Source of the DNA: Christensenella sp. UBA1242
GTDB taxonomy: Bacteria; Bacillota; Clostridia; Christensenellales; UBA1242
Length of the DNA: 34,095 bases
Reading direction: 5' to 3'
Assembly: GCA_002308915.1 (NCBI GenBank)
Contig: DBWI01000002.1
Coordinates: 43,969-78,063, forward strand
Shown here: piece after piece, positions 1-8,068 of the stretch
Layout of the letters: each line of letters begins with the position of its first letter
Position numbering within the stretch: the first letter of the stretch is position 1
The notes under the pieces: generated by a model
The model's input: only the letters and a program-made list of their open reading frames with translations
Databases searched by the model: none
Told to the model about the DNA's origin: nothing
Program-made: the position numbers and the translations under genes

Positions 1-395
1 AGTTCAATTGCTTCATAAACACTTTGTTTTTGTGTAACAGATATTCTTTTGTTATCAACAACAAAAACTTTATTTTTATATTCTTTTTCTGCATGTTCAA
101 TGCAAGCAGCACAAGAACCACTTAGCCCACTTGACATTGGAATATACACAACTTCATCATGATTTTTTAGTGCATTATCCCAAACTTCTGCAACAGCAAA
201 AGGTGATGGCTGAGATGTTGATATTGCTTCATTTGATTTTAATTTTTCGTAAAAATCATCTTGGGTTAAATTAATATCTTCAAAATATTCTTCTCCGTTT
301 ATTATAAAAGGCATTGGCACAACAAATAAATCTTCATTTTGTTCTGTTAGGCTTATACCTGAATTACTATCAGTTACAATTGCAACTTTTAACAT
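1..395 (-). CDS. degV: DegV family fatty-acid-binding protein, partial (C-terminus beyond window)
   Basis: DegV proteins bind a fatty acid in a buried pocket, and in Firmicutes some present fatty acids to the FakA kinase for entry into phospholipid synthesis. Seen here: 131 N-terminal residues on the minus strand, beginning MLKVAIVTDSNSGI. They carry the family's STSQPS motif and the SSGLSG motif (PMSSGLSGSC), both of which line the lipid site. Full-length proteins are about 280 residues, so the C-terminal half is missing only because the window ends. The ATG at 393-395 has a strong ribosome binding site (AAAGGAG) just upstream. It is divergent from yqeY and has its own promoter. The family is clear; whether this copy works with FakA cannot be seen. 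Confidence 0.93.
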   Translation of the reverse strand, partial: MLKVAIVTDSNSGISLTEQNEDLFVVPMPFIINGEEYFEDINLTQDDFYEKLKSNEAISTSQPSPFAVAEVWDNALKNHDEVVYIPMSSGLSGSCAACIEHAEKEYKNKVFVVDNKRISVTQKQSVYEAIE

Positions 396-421
396 ATTTT
401 CTCCTTTGTATTTTACGCTTC

Positions 422-450
422 ATTATACATAACACCTAAAATTTTAACAA
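422..450 (-). promoter_or_regulatory. Sigma-A promoter for the DegV gene
   Basis: On the minus strand a -35 box TTGTTA (450-445) is followed after exactly 17 bases by a perfect -10 box TATAAT (427-422). It lies about 27 bases upstream of the ATG at 395. Confidence 0.75.
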
Positions 451-526
451 GCATTTTTTGATAGTTGCTAATTTTTTTTTTATTGTCAAATAATTAGTAT
501 TAAAATTTAACTATAACAAAAATATA

Positions 527-555
527 TTGCATTTTTTATTTATATATGATAATAT
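527..555 (+). promoter_or_regulatory. Extended -10 promoter for the yqeY-rsmH gene cluster
   Basis: The -35 box is TTGCAT (527-532), the spacer 17 bases, and the -10 box TAATAT (550-555), preceded by TGA as an extended -10 element. The predicted transcript start (about 562) is only a dozen bases before the yqeY start codon, with the ribosome site GAGGTG (564-569) at the very 5' end of the mRNA. Confidence 0.7.
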
Positions 556-573
556 ATACTTGCGAGGTGAGTA

Positions 574-996
574 ATGATTTTAGATGAAATAAAAAAAGCA
601 AACATTCAAGCAATCAAAGATAAGGATACAGTAGCAAGAAGTATTTATAGTGTGCTTCTTAACAAGTTTATGCTTGAAAACATAAAAAAGAGAGAACAGG
701 GAACAGAAGTAACAGATGTTGACGCTGTTCAAATTTTGCAAAAGTCAATTAAAGAATTAACAGAAGAAATGGAAAACTACAAAAAAGTTGGCAACCAAGC
801 AGAAGCTGACACAATTGCAACTCAAATTGCTATTGTTGAAAAGTATCTTCCAAAAATGATGAGTGAAGATGAAATCAAACAAGTTATATTGTCTTTGCCT
901 GACAGAACAATTCCAACAGTTATGAAGCATTTCAAACAAAACTATGCAGGCAAGTGTGATATGCGTCTTGTTCAAGAAGTGCTCAAAAATATTTAG
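574..996 (+). CDS. yqeY: GatB/YqeY domain protein
   Basis: This small protein (140 residues, close to the usual 145-150) is a stand-alone version of the tail domain of GatB, the amidotransferase subunit that makes Gln-tRNA or Asn-tRNA. In GatB the domain contacts tRNA; the role of the free form is not established. Family hallmarks seen are the N-terminal helix ending in SIYSVLLNKF, the central QKSIKELTEEMENYKKVGNQAEAD stretch split around residues 58-80, the EKYLPKMMSEDEI segment, and a C-terminal GKCDMRLVQEVLK helix. The ATG follows a GAGGTG ribosome site. It heads a tight gene run into a metallophosphoesterase gene, whose start lies within a few bases of this stop codon. Confidence 0.93.
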   Translation: MILDEIKKANIQAIKDKDTVARSIYSVLLNKFMLENIKKREQGTEVTDVDAVQILQKSIKELTEEMENYKKVGNQAEADTIATQIAIVEKYLPKMMSEDEIKQVILSLPDRTIPTVMKHFKQNYAGKCDMRLVQEVLKNI

Positions 997-1002
997 GTGA
1001 AT

Positions 1003-1698
1003 ATGAACATATATGCAATTAGTGATTTACACTTGTGTATTAGTGGTGCAAAGCCAATGGAAATATTTGGAGATGGCTGGTCAAATTATTTAGAAAAAAT
1101 AAAAGAAGATTGGAACTCCAAAGTTAATGATGATGACATTGTTCTTGTCGCAGGTGACATTTCTTGGGCAATGAAGTTAGAAGAAGCGATATTAGATTTA
1201 AAGTATTTTGAAGAACTAAAAGGGACTAAGATTTTGATTAGGGGTAATCATGATTATTGGTGGCAAAGTATTTCAAATGTAAGGGCAGCACTTCCAAAAA
1301 ATGTTTATGCACTGCAGAATGATGCAATCAAGTTTGGCAAGTATGTTATTTGTGGAACTCGTGGCTGGACTGTTCCAGATTCATCATTCGAAGATGCACA
1401 AGATGAAAAAATATATAAGCGAGAGTATTTAAGGCTAGACATGGCACTTTCTAGTGCAAAAAGATTATGTGAAGATGGTGATGAGATTATTTGTATGCTC
1501 CATTATCCACCATTCAATCATAACAAAGAATATAGTGATTACATCGGGCTTATGCAAAAGTATGATGCAAAAATTTGTGTTTTTGGTCATATTCATTCAC
1601 ACATTGGGAACTATAAATTATATGAAAATTTGTATAACTTAAACTTATATTTAACATCATGTGATTTATGTCAAAACAAACTAATAAAGATTTCATAA
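1003..1698 (+). CDS. Calcineurin-like metallophosphoesterase (COG1768-type predicted phosphohydrolase)
   Basis: A two-metal phosphoesterase of about 231 residues; the substrate is unknown. All five metal-site motifs are visible in order: DLHL (start of the protein), GDISW, RGNHDYWW, MLHYPP and FGHIHSH. It has no signal peptide, so it is probably cytoplasmic. Start choice: a GTG at 997 directly abuts the yqeY stop and would add two residues. The ATG at 1003 gives MNIYAISDLHL, which fits how such proteins usually begin, but its Shine-Dalgarno-like GGTGA lies only two bases upstream. Translation probably relies on coupling to yqeY. The family call is secure; the start is uncertain by two codons. 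Confidence 0.88.
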   Translation: MNIYAISDLHLCISGAKPMEIFGDGWSNYLEKIKEDWNSKVNDDDIVLVAGDISWAMKLEEAILDLKYFEELKGTKILIRGNHDYWWQSISNVRAALPKNVYALQNDAIKFGKYVICGTRGWTVPDSSFEDAQDEKIYKREYLRLDMALSSAKRLCEDGDEIICMLHYPPFNHNKEYSDYIGLMQKYDAKICVFGHIHSHIGNYKLYENLYNLNLYLTSCDLCQNKLIKIS

Positions 1699-1716
1699 TA
1701 AAAGGAGATTAATATT

Positions 1717-4700
1717 ATGGATGAAGGTATGATTTTATTAATTCTTAATATCTTCTTTGCAGTATCTTTGGTGATAGGCTTTTTTATAGGTTTTGCCAAG
1801 GGACTCAAAAAAGCAGGATTAAGAATTGCATTCTTCTTTGTTGCAGTTTTGGTATCAGCAATTTTGGCACCAATACTTGCAAAAATTGTGCTTAACATTC
1901 ACATTCCATACAATGGTTCAAGTATGTCAATAAGTGATGTTATACTATCAATAATTAAACAGTCGGAACAAGTAAGAGAAATTTTGGAAGCTAGTCCAAC
2001 TCTAGAAACATTGGTTCAAAACTTACCACTTATGGTTGGTAATATTGCAATGTTTATTGTCTTAACTTTTGTATTAGGTTTCTTCTCTTGGATTATTTAC
2101 CTTATTGTTGCATCAATAGCATTCAAAGGCGACAAAAAGGTTAACAAGGCAGGTAATGTTGTAAGAAAGAGCAAAAAGTTTAGACTTTTGGGTGGATTGA
2201 TTGGTGCAGCTCAAGCATTAGCTGTTTTGTTTATTCTATTTTTCCCATTTACTGGTGCAATTGGAATACTTAATGAAGTATCAACAAACGCTCCACAACA
2301 AGAAGTTTCTGCAGAATATGTATATGCAGAAGGCGAAGAAGTAGCAGAAAAAACAGAAACAGGAATGCTTGTTGACAAATATTTGCCAGATATTGCAAAA
2401 ACAATCATTGGCGCAGTTAACAAATCAGTTATCTACAAAGTAAACGGAGTAGGTGGCCTTGATGGGGCAATGATTAACTCTATTTCTGCAGTAAAAGTAA
2501 ATGGAACAAAAATCTTCTTAAAAGATGAAGTTGTTAGCATAGCAAATGTATATAATAGCATTGGATTTGTTCTTAACATAGATTTCAGTGATTTGAACAA
2601 TTTGAAAACATTAGACTATGACAGATTAATTAATGCAGTAAATTATGCATTTGAATCAAATATTCTAAAGGTTACAATTCCAGAAGTAACTGATTATGCT
2701 TTCAACAAAGTATTAGAAAATGAGACAGTAGCTTCTAGTCCAGATTACACACAATTGCTCACTGCAATCAAAACAGATATGACTGCAAATGATCAAATTG
2801 TTGCAAATCTTAAGAATGATATTGTTTCTGGATTAAAAACATTAAAGATATTGGCAAAATCACATGTACTTGACAATGTTCCTCTAAACAGAGAAAGAGA
2901 AATAACAAATGATGACATAAAAGCAATTTTGAATATTATGTCAGCAAATCAAAAGAGAGTACTTAATGATGTTGTTGATGAAATGTTAAATTCAAAAGCA
3001 TTGGACAAAGGTTTGTTATTTGTAATGAACAAAGGTCTTGATTTTGTTGATGAAAGATTACAAGCTGATGTTTCTGAAGAAGAAAAAATTGATATTGGCA
3101 GACTTAACTTAAATGATTCAAATGTAATCATCAAAAAAGCAGAAATTGTTAGTTTGCTTAGCAGTGCAGTTAATGTTTTAAACGAAACAATTGATGCAAA
3201 CTTTGAAGAAATAAAAGATGATGTTAAGTTAGTATTTGACCTTAACTTGAACGCAATAATAAATAACATTGGTTCACTTATGAATGCAGTTCAAAACATG
3301 TCAATATTCGAAACAACACACATCTATAACAACTTGTTAGATGTTCTTAACAAATCAGAATATTCAAAATATGTAGATTTTGACGTATTAAAACAAAGCA
3401 ACATCTGGACAAGTGAAACAAGTTTACTTGCTGAGTCTGTTGGAAGAATAAAAGATTCAACGATTTTAAGTTATGTTCAAAAAGATGGTGATGGATACAA
3501 AGTTGAACAAGCCGATATAACTAATATATTTACAAAGCTTGCTTATATCAACAACATCAATGGAAGAAATACAACAACAATAAGATTAATTGTTGAACCA
3601 TTATACAATAGCAAATCATTAAGAAAATTGTTGAACTTTGGTTTAGATAACCTTGGAAATGTAATAAATGATTTTGGCAAGAACTTGGGTGAAGAAGTTG
3701 TTCTTGGTGACGTAAACTATGATAAGTTATACACAGAAACAGAAAAAGAGAATTTCTTATCATTACTTGACAACATTGTTCTTTATGCAAAAGATGTTGA
3801 TATAGATGAGTTGCAAGAAAATGCTTTAACAACACTCTTAGGTTCAAACTTGTCAAGACTTGGAAATTGCTTAGATTCAGTAAAAGCAACTTCATTATTT
3901 GCAGATACTGTAGAAGATGGTGTTGTTACAAAAGGTATTTACACAAACCTTATTGAAGCATTAGAAAACAACGATTATTCAGAATTTGTTAATTTTGCAT
4001 CATTCTTGGAAGATGATTTCTCATTCAATACTGAGTTGTCAGGTCTTCAAAGTACAATAGATGTTTTACTCAACAAAATTATTGTTGATAACGAACAAGA
4101 ATATAATTTGCTTTCTTATATAACAGAAGTTGGTAATTTTGAAGAAGTATTCAAACAAGTTTCAAGTGAAGATTTAAGGGCAATCTTTACTCCACTTATG
4201 AACAGCAAAATGTTTAGCCCAATCGGAACACTTGTAATAAACAAAATCAACGAACAAATCAAAAATATTGTTGGTGAGTTTGGTGAAGATATTGATATTA
4301 ATATTGATATTTCTAATCTTACAGAAGAAGAAGTTGAAGAAATTATTGATATTGTTGAAACAGTAACAGAAGTTATTGATGAAATAACAAGTGATGACTT
4401 TAGTGTTGATGACTTTATGACAGGTGATAATGCAGATAAAGTTGCTGAGTTACTTGATAAACTTCAAAATAATGCAAATAATGAAGGTGCATTCACAGAA
4501 GCATACAATGCATTCCTTGAATATGCACAAAACGATCCAACAATCGGTGCAATGTTGCAAGAAGAACTTCAAGATCCATCTAACTACAAGACAGATGACA
4601 ATGGCAATATTATGTTTGTTGTTGACCAAGATGGTAACCCTGTTCTTGATGAACATGGTAATCCACAACCAATTATTGATTGGGTTTCTGTTATTGCAAA

Positions 4701-4728
4701 ACTTAAAGTTAGATTAGCAAATGACTAA
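1717..4728 (+). CDS. Giant CvpA-like membrane protein with a large repeated extracytoplasmic region
   Basis: The first 190 residues look like the CvpA (colicin V production) family: four membrane helices at about residues 4-26, 33-59, 107-137 and 158-186. The two basic loops (GLKKAGLR; KGDKKVNKAGNVVRKSKKFR) should be cytoplasmic, which places the rest of the protein outside the cell. CvpA proteins normally stop here at 160-230 residues. This one continues for about 810 residues, mostly acidic and helical. The extension holds three copies of an NSK-centred motif, (M/L)xNSK(A/S/M)(L/F), at residues 425, 631 and 829, and a second motif, IYxNLxxxL, at 536 and 741, so the period is about 200 residues. 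A strong ribosome site AAAGGAGA precedes the ATG. It sits directly upstream of rsmH. The cell-envelope role is inference. Confidence 0.8.
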   Translation: MDEGMILLILNIFFAVSLVIGFFIGFAKGLKKAGLRIAFFFVAVLVSAILAPILAKIVLNIHIPYNGSSMSISDVILSIIKQSEQVREILEASPTLETLVQNLPLMVGNIAMFIVLTFVLGFFSWIIYLIVASIAFKGDKKVNKAGNVVRKSKKFRLLGGLIGAAQALAVLFILFFPFTGAIGILNEVSTNAPQQEVSAEYVYAEGEEVAEKTETGMLVDKYLPDIAKTIIGAVNKSVIYKVNGVGGLDGAMINSISAVKVNGTKIFLKDEVVSIANVYNSIGFVLNIDFSDLNNLKTLDYDRLINAVNYAFESNILKVTIPEVTDYAFNKVLENETVASSPDYTQLLTAIKTDMTANDQIVANLKNDIVSGLKTLKILAKSHVLDNVPLNREREITNDDIKAILNIMSANQKRVLNDVVDEMLNSKALDKGLLFVMNKGLDFVDERLQADVSEEEKIDIGRLNLNDSNVIIKKAEIVSLLSSAVNVLNETIDANFEEIKDDVKLVFDLNLNAIINNIGSLMNAVQNMSIFETTHIYNNLLDVLNKSEYSKYVDFDVLKQSNIWTSETSLLAESVGRIKDSTILSYVQKDGDGYKVEQADITNIFTKLAYINNINGRNTTTIRLIVEPLYNSKSLRKLLNFGLDNLGNVINDFGKNLGEEVVLGDVNYDKLYTETEKENFLSLLDNIVLYAKDVDIDELQENALTTLLGSNLSRLGNCLDSVKATSLFADTVEDGVVTKGIYTNLIEALENNDYSEFVNFASFLEDDFSFNTELSGLQSTIDVLLNKIIVDNEQEYNLLSYITEVGNFEEVFKQVSSEDLRAIFTPLMNSKMFSPIGTLVINKINEQIKNIVGEFGEDIDINIDISNLTEEEVEEIIDIVETVTEVIDEITSDDFSVDDFMTGDNADKVAELLDKLQNNANNEGAFTEAYNAFLEYAQNDPTIGAMLQEELQDPSNYKTDDNGNIMFVVDQDGNPVLDEHGNPQPIIDWVSVIAKLKVRLAND

Positions 4729-4745
4729 CATAAAAGGAAAAAAAA

Positions 4746-5669
4746 TTGGAATTTAATCACAAACCAATAATGTTAAATGAAATACTGTCAGGCTTAAATA
4801 TCAAGCCTGACGGTATTTATATTGACTGCACAATTGGTGGTGCAGGACATTCAAAAGAAATTGCAAAGCGTTTAAATGACAAGGGATTACTCATTGGCAT
4901 AGACAAAGACCAAGAAGCCCTTGATGTTTGCAAGCAAAGATTAAAAGAGTTTAATAATGTAAAACTTGTTAAATCTGATTTTAAAGATGTTGAACAAGTT
5001 CTTAACAATTTGTGTATAGACAAAGTTGATGGAGTACTCATTGACCTTGGAGTTAGTTCCTATCAAATAGACAATCCAGAGCGTGGTTTTAGCTTTAGAT
5101 TTGATGCTCCACTAGATATGAGAATGGATAAAACCCAACAGCTTTCAGCATATAATGTTGTTAATGAATATTCACTTTCTCATCTAACAAGAATAATTAA
5201 AGAATATGGAGAAGAAGAATATGCTTCAAGCATTGCCAAAAATATTGTTGCTGCAAGACCAGTAAAGACAACAAAACAACTTGCTGAAATTATAGAAAAA
5301 AGTATGCCAGCAAAAGTTGTATTCAGGCGAAATGGTGCACACAAAAAGACTTTTCAAGCCATCAGAATTGAAGTAAACAAAGAACTTGACAGATTATTTG
5401 AAACAATAAATTATTTGATTGAAAAACTAAACAGCAAAGGAAGAATTGCAATTTTAACATTCCATTCACTAGAAGACAGAATTGTAAAAAATTCATACAA
5501 AATTGCATCAACTGGTTGTATTTGTCCACCAAAAACTCCAATTTGTATTTGTGGACACAAGCAAATAGCAGAACTTGTCAACAAAAAGCCAATAATGGCA
5601 AGTGAAGAAGAACAAAAAGAAAATCCACGTTCCACTTCTGCAAAATTGCGTATTTTGGAAAAAATTTGA
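4746..5669 (+). CDS. rsmH: 16S rRNA (cytosine-1402-N4)-methyltransferase RsmH (MraW)
   Basis: RsmH uses S-adenosylmethionine to methylate N4 of C1402 in the decoding centre of 16S rRNA. The 307-residue length is typical. Motifs seen: N-terminal HKPIMLNE, the SAM-binding DCTIGGAGHS (residues 28-37), IDLGVSSYQID near residue 100, RGFSFRFDAPLDMRMD, ILTFHSLEDRIVK, and the C-terminal NPRSTSAKLRILEK. It starts at TTG (4746) behind AAAAGGA; there is no better in-frame start, and HKPIMLNE sits just after it as expected. The gene usually opens the division and cell-wall (dcw) cluster, but here no mraZ precedes it and an unrelated transcription unit follows. Confidence 0.96.
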   Translation: MEFNHKPIMLNEILSGLNIKPDGIYIDCTIGGAGHSKEIAKRLNDKGLLIGIDKDQEALDVCKQRLKEFNNVKLVKSDFKDVEQVLNNLCIDKVDGVLIDLGVSSYQIDNPERGFSFRFDAPLDMRMDKTQQLSAYNVVNEYSLSHLTRIIKEYGEEEYASSIAKNIVAARPVKTTKQLAEIIEKSMPAKVVFRRNGAHKKTFQAIRIEVNKELDRLFETINYLIEKLNSKGRIAILTFHSLEDRIVKNSYKIASTGCICPPKTPICICGHKQIAELVNKKPIMASEEEQKENPRSTSAKLRILEKI

Positions 5670-5671
5670 TA

Positions 5672-5700
5672 TTGACAATAATGTATACTTGTAATATACT
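5672..5700 (+). promoter_or_regulatory. Near-consensus sigma-A promoter for the four-gene unknown unit
   Basis: TTGACA (5672-5677), a 17-base spacer and TATACT (5695-5700). It starts three bases after the rsmH stop codon, so the following genes can be transcribed independently of rsmH. No terminator separates them from rsmH, so read-through is also possible. Confidence 0.85.
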
Positions 5701-5732
5701 TATATTAGTAGATTTTAAAAGGATTGGATATT

Positions 5733-6305
5733 ATGAAAATTGTAGATAAAGCAATAGAAAATGTAAAAGAACTTGGCTATGATTTGCCACAAGAAACAAT
5801 TAACAAGTATGTTGAATATGCAATCAAGTACACAAATCCAGAACTTGCATATGAACTTTCTTGTTTAGTAGATGTTGTTGATGTAAAAACAAGAAAAAAG
5901 CTTGAAGTTGTTGTTCTTAAATCAATGAATTCACAATTTGCGTACAAATATGCTCTTGACATTCCAGGTGCAAGCGTAAAACATCATGAAATGGTTATTC
6001 TCAAGAACAAAGATTTGTTGTATGCTTGTGATTTTGCTTGTGATGTATATGGAGCAGACATCGACAAACTTCAACAACTAATTATAGACGCAAACGATCC
6101 AAAATTTGCATATCTTTTTGCCAATTATGTAGAAAAAGCAAATTACAAGGTATTAGGTCAAATTGTCGGTAATTCAAAAGATGAAAACTTAATTCGTAAG
6201 TTTATGGAAATTGATGGCGTAAACAAAAAGGATATGTTTGGCTATCTTGGAAGAGCAGTAAAATCTTCAAAGAGCAAAACAAGCGAAGGCGGAATTTCAA
6301 GATAA
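5733..6305 (+). CDS. Unknown alpha-helical repeat protein
   Basis: I do not recognise a named family. The 190-residue protein is built from about four consecutive repeats of 28-31 residues, roughly (N/D)xxFAYxFAxxVxGAxxxxLxxxIL. They start near TNPELAYELSC, NSQFAYKYALDIPGA, KDLLYACDFACDVYGA and DPKFAYLFANYVEKA, with a weaker fifth (DENLIRKFMEIDGV). The pattern predicts a helical-pair solenoid, a common scaffold for binding proteins or RNA. There are no membrane segments or signal peptide, so it is likely cytoplasmic. The ATG at 5733 is chosen because AAAAGGA lies nine bases upstream; an in-frame TTG at 5724 falls within that spacing. It leads a unit with three paralogous genes, which suggests a shared function. 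The C-terminus is basic and serine-rich (SSKSKTSEGG). Confidence 0.75.
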   Translation: MKIVDKAIENVKELGYDLPQETINKYVEYAIKYTNPELAYELSCLVDVVDVKTRKKLEVVVLKSMNSQFAYKYALDIPGASVKHHEMVILKNKDLLYACDFACDVYGADIDKLQQLIIDANDPKFAYLFANYVEKANYKVLGQIVGNSKDENLIRKFMEIDGVNKKDMFGYLGRAVKSSKSKTSEGGISR

Positions 6306-6324
6306 AAAATTTTTGGAGTTATTT

Positions 6325-6849
6325 ATGAAAAATAATAATTTACCAACAGGTGACATTAGGTCACAATATGTTTTACCAATTTATGAACACATAAAGGTAA
6401 ATGGATACGATTATCTAAAAATCAAATGCTTTGTTGGATACAAAGTTGTTGCATATAAGTACAAAAAACATATAGAAAAAGCACTTCTAAAAGTTAAAGT
6501 ATTAACAGGTAGTGATGCAGGAAGTACATACAAAGGTAAATATGTTTTTGCAACTGATGATGCATATAACGAAGAATTTATGTTAAAGTTTGGCGAATAT
6601 CAAAGTCAAGACAAATTGTATATTTTTGAGCATGGTGGCGATTATTTTTTACATGATTACAATTTTGATAGTTTAAGAATACATCATTTTAATGAAGATG
6701 AAAAAGAATATGCTTCAACACAAATAAGCCTTTCAAGATATACAACAATTGATGAACTTGAAAAAATCCAAGAAGAATATAATGCAGGTATTCAAAAACT
6801 AATTAATACAGAAAAGCAAAAAGAACAAAAAACAGACAATATTTTTTAA
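6325..6849 (+). CDS. Unknown protein, paralog 1 of a three-gene tandem family
   Basis: No known family is recognised. At 174 residues it resembles the next gene along its whole length (roughly 40% identical by eye) and the third gene more weakly. Shared core: YVLPIYEHI near residue 15, FVGYK, then LKVKVLTGSDAG followed by YKGKYVFATD. The pattern of alternating hydrophobics suggests a small beta-rich domain, and the glycine turn in VKVLTGSDAG is faintly like SH3 or KOW loops. The C-terminus is a charged helix (IDELEKIQEEYNAGIQKLI) ending in DNIF. There is no signal or membrane segment. The ATG at 6325 follows TTGGAG by six bases; an in-frame TTG at 6313 is part of that ribosome site and is not preferred. 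Confidence 0.75.
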   Translation: MKNNNLPTGDIRSQYVLPIYEHIKVNGYDYLKIKCFVGYKVVAYKYKKHIEKALLKVKVLTGSDAGSTYKGKYVFATDDAYNEEFMLKFGEYQSQDKLYIFEHGGDYFLHDYNFDSLRIHHFNEDEKEYASTQISLSRYTTIDELEKIQEEYNAGIQKLINTEKQKEQKTDNIF

Positions 6850-6876
6850 TAAATAGTATATAAAAGGGAGAAAAAA

Positions 6877-7419
6877 ATGGAAGAAAACAAAGTTCCAGCA
6901 GGATATATTGAATCAAAGTATGTTTTACCAATATATGAACATATTGATGTCAACAAACAAAGTTTTGTTAAAATTAAGTATTTTATCGGGTATCAAGTTG
7001 TTCTTAAAAAATCAAAAGAAAGACACAACAAACACCTAGAAAAAGCTGTACTAAAAGTTAAGGTTTTAACAGGTAGTGATGCTGGTATGGTTTATGATGG
7101 AAAATATATTTATGCAACAGATGGTGCATATCAAGAAGATTTTATGCTTATGTTTGCCAATGAAAATTGCAATGACAAAGTATATTTATATGATAGAGAT
7201 GGTGAGCACTTGTTACATGATGATAGATTAGACAGAAATTTGTGGACACATGTTTTCATGAAAGATGGACGCATTGGTGCATCAAACAGAATTGTTATGC
7301 CAGAATATGTTACAGCTAAGGAATTACAAGAAATACAAGACAGATACAACCAAAGCACTCAAACACTTATAGATATAGAAAAGTCAAAAAACACAATCAA
7401 AACTGACAGCATATTTTAA
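6877..7419 (+). CDS. Unknown protein, paralog 2 of a three-gene tandem family
   Basis: 180 residues, the closest relative of the preceding gene. It shares YVLPIYEHIDVN, the IKYFIGYQVV stretch, an identical LKVKVLTGSDAG, YDGKYIYATDGAY, and a C-terminal helix (AKELQEIQDRYNQSTQTLI) ending in DSIF. It differs by a short basic insertion (KKSKERHNKHLEK) before the VKVLTG motif. It is probably cytoplasmic, since no export signal is seen. The ATG follows AGGGAG. Only 27 bases separate it from paralog 1, and 13 from paralog 3. The close similarity of paralogs 1 and 2 suggests a tandem duplication more recent than the split from paralog 3. Function unknown. Confidence 0.75.
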   Translation: MEENKVPAGYIESKYVLPIYEHIDVNKQSFVKIKYFIGYQVVLKKSKERHNKHLEKAVLKVKVLTGSDAGMVYDGKYIYATDGAYQEDFMLMFANENCNDKVYLYDRDGEHLLHDDRLDRNLWTHVFMKDGRIGASNRIVMPEYVTAKELQEIQDRYNQSTQTLIDIEKSKNTIKTDSIF

Positions 7420-7432
7420 TTAGGAGAAAGTT

Positions 7433-7996
7433 ATGAAAAAGACTGGAATATTACCAAAGGGCAAAGTTGATATGAGATTTGTTTTGCCAATATTCAGAGT
7501 AATTACCATAGATAACAAAGAGTTTGCAAAACTTGAATATTTTGTTGGCTACAAGTTAGAAAACACAAAAGAAGTTAAGTTTACAAAAACAGAAGGCTCT
7601 TACTTAGAAAAATCAAAATTGCTCATAAAAGTTCTTACTGGTGAACAAAAAGGCTATCTCTATAAAGGGAAATTTAATTGTTTGTATGCATACAGCTTTG
7701 ATGAAATTTCTTTTGGAAAAGTTGAAAAGTATGTTAAACCAGAAAAAGTTGATGGTGTTTGGTATCTAAAAGGTATGGATGATTTATACACTTTATCAAA
7801 GTACCAAAATCATGAACAAATGGAAAAGTTCTTTACTAATTATCCCAAAACTGCAACTTGGCAAGAATTATCAGATATGGTTGCTGCTCAAAATATTGAA
7901 CTTGAAGAAATGATGAGAGGGGCAAGAATGGAACTTGCTGCCAAAGTAGCAAAAAGACAAAAAATCGAAAAAGAAAACAATAAGATATTTGAATAA
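7433..7996 (+). CDS. Unknown protein, paralog 3 (divergent) of a three-gene tandem family
   Basis: 187 residues. It keeps the family core: FVLPIFRVITID, LEYFVGYKL, LLIKVLTGEQKG and YKGKF. It has a longer insert between FVGYK and KVLTG and a different middle region (GVWYLKGMDDLYTLSKY). The C-terminal helix is longer (ELSDMVAAQNIELEEMMRGA and onward, rich in Ala, Lys and Glu) and could form a coiled coil; the protein ends NKIFE, echoing the xxIF endings of its paralogs. The ribosome site AGGAGA lies five bases before the ATG. It is the last gene of the unit, with a terminator directly downstream. The family assignment rests on the shared motifs only; no function is suggested. Confidence 0.72.
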   Translation: MKKTGILPKGKVDMRFVLPIFRVITIDNKEFAKLEYFVGYKLENTKEVKFTKTEGSYLEKSKLLIKVLTGEQKGYLYKGKFNCLYAYSFDEISFGKVEKYVKPEKVDGVWYLKGMDDLYTLSKYQNHEQMEKFFTNYPKTATWQELSDMVAAQNIELEEMMRGARMELAAKVAKRQKIEKENNKIFE

Positions 7997-8010
7997 TAAT
8001 TCAATAATCA

Positions 8011-8039
8011 AAAAAAACTCTGCGCAAAGAGTTTTTTTG
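8011..8039 (+). terminator. Intrinsic terminator of the four-gene unknown unit
   Basis: ACTCT (8017-8021) pairs with AGAGT (8028-8032) around a GCGCAA loop. The stem is extended by A:T pairs from the flanking A-run and followed by seven T. Confidence 0.8.
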
Positions 8040-8068
8040 TTGTCAAAACACTATTTGTGTGTTAATAT
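8040..8068 (+). promoter_or_regulatory. Extended -10 promoter for the FtsL-position gene and PBP
   Basis: TTGTCA (8040-8045), a 17-base spacer and TAATAT (8063-8068), with TGT immediately before the -10 box as an extended element. It directly abuts the preceding terminator. Confidence 0.8.

Noticed and set aside
3557..3895. Minus-strand open frame of 112 residues inside the CvpA-like giant
   Set aside because: Low-complexity Leu/His-rich shadow of the real gene.
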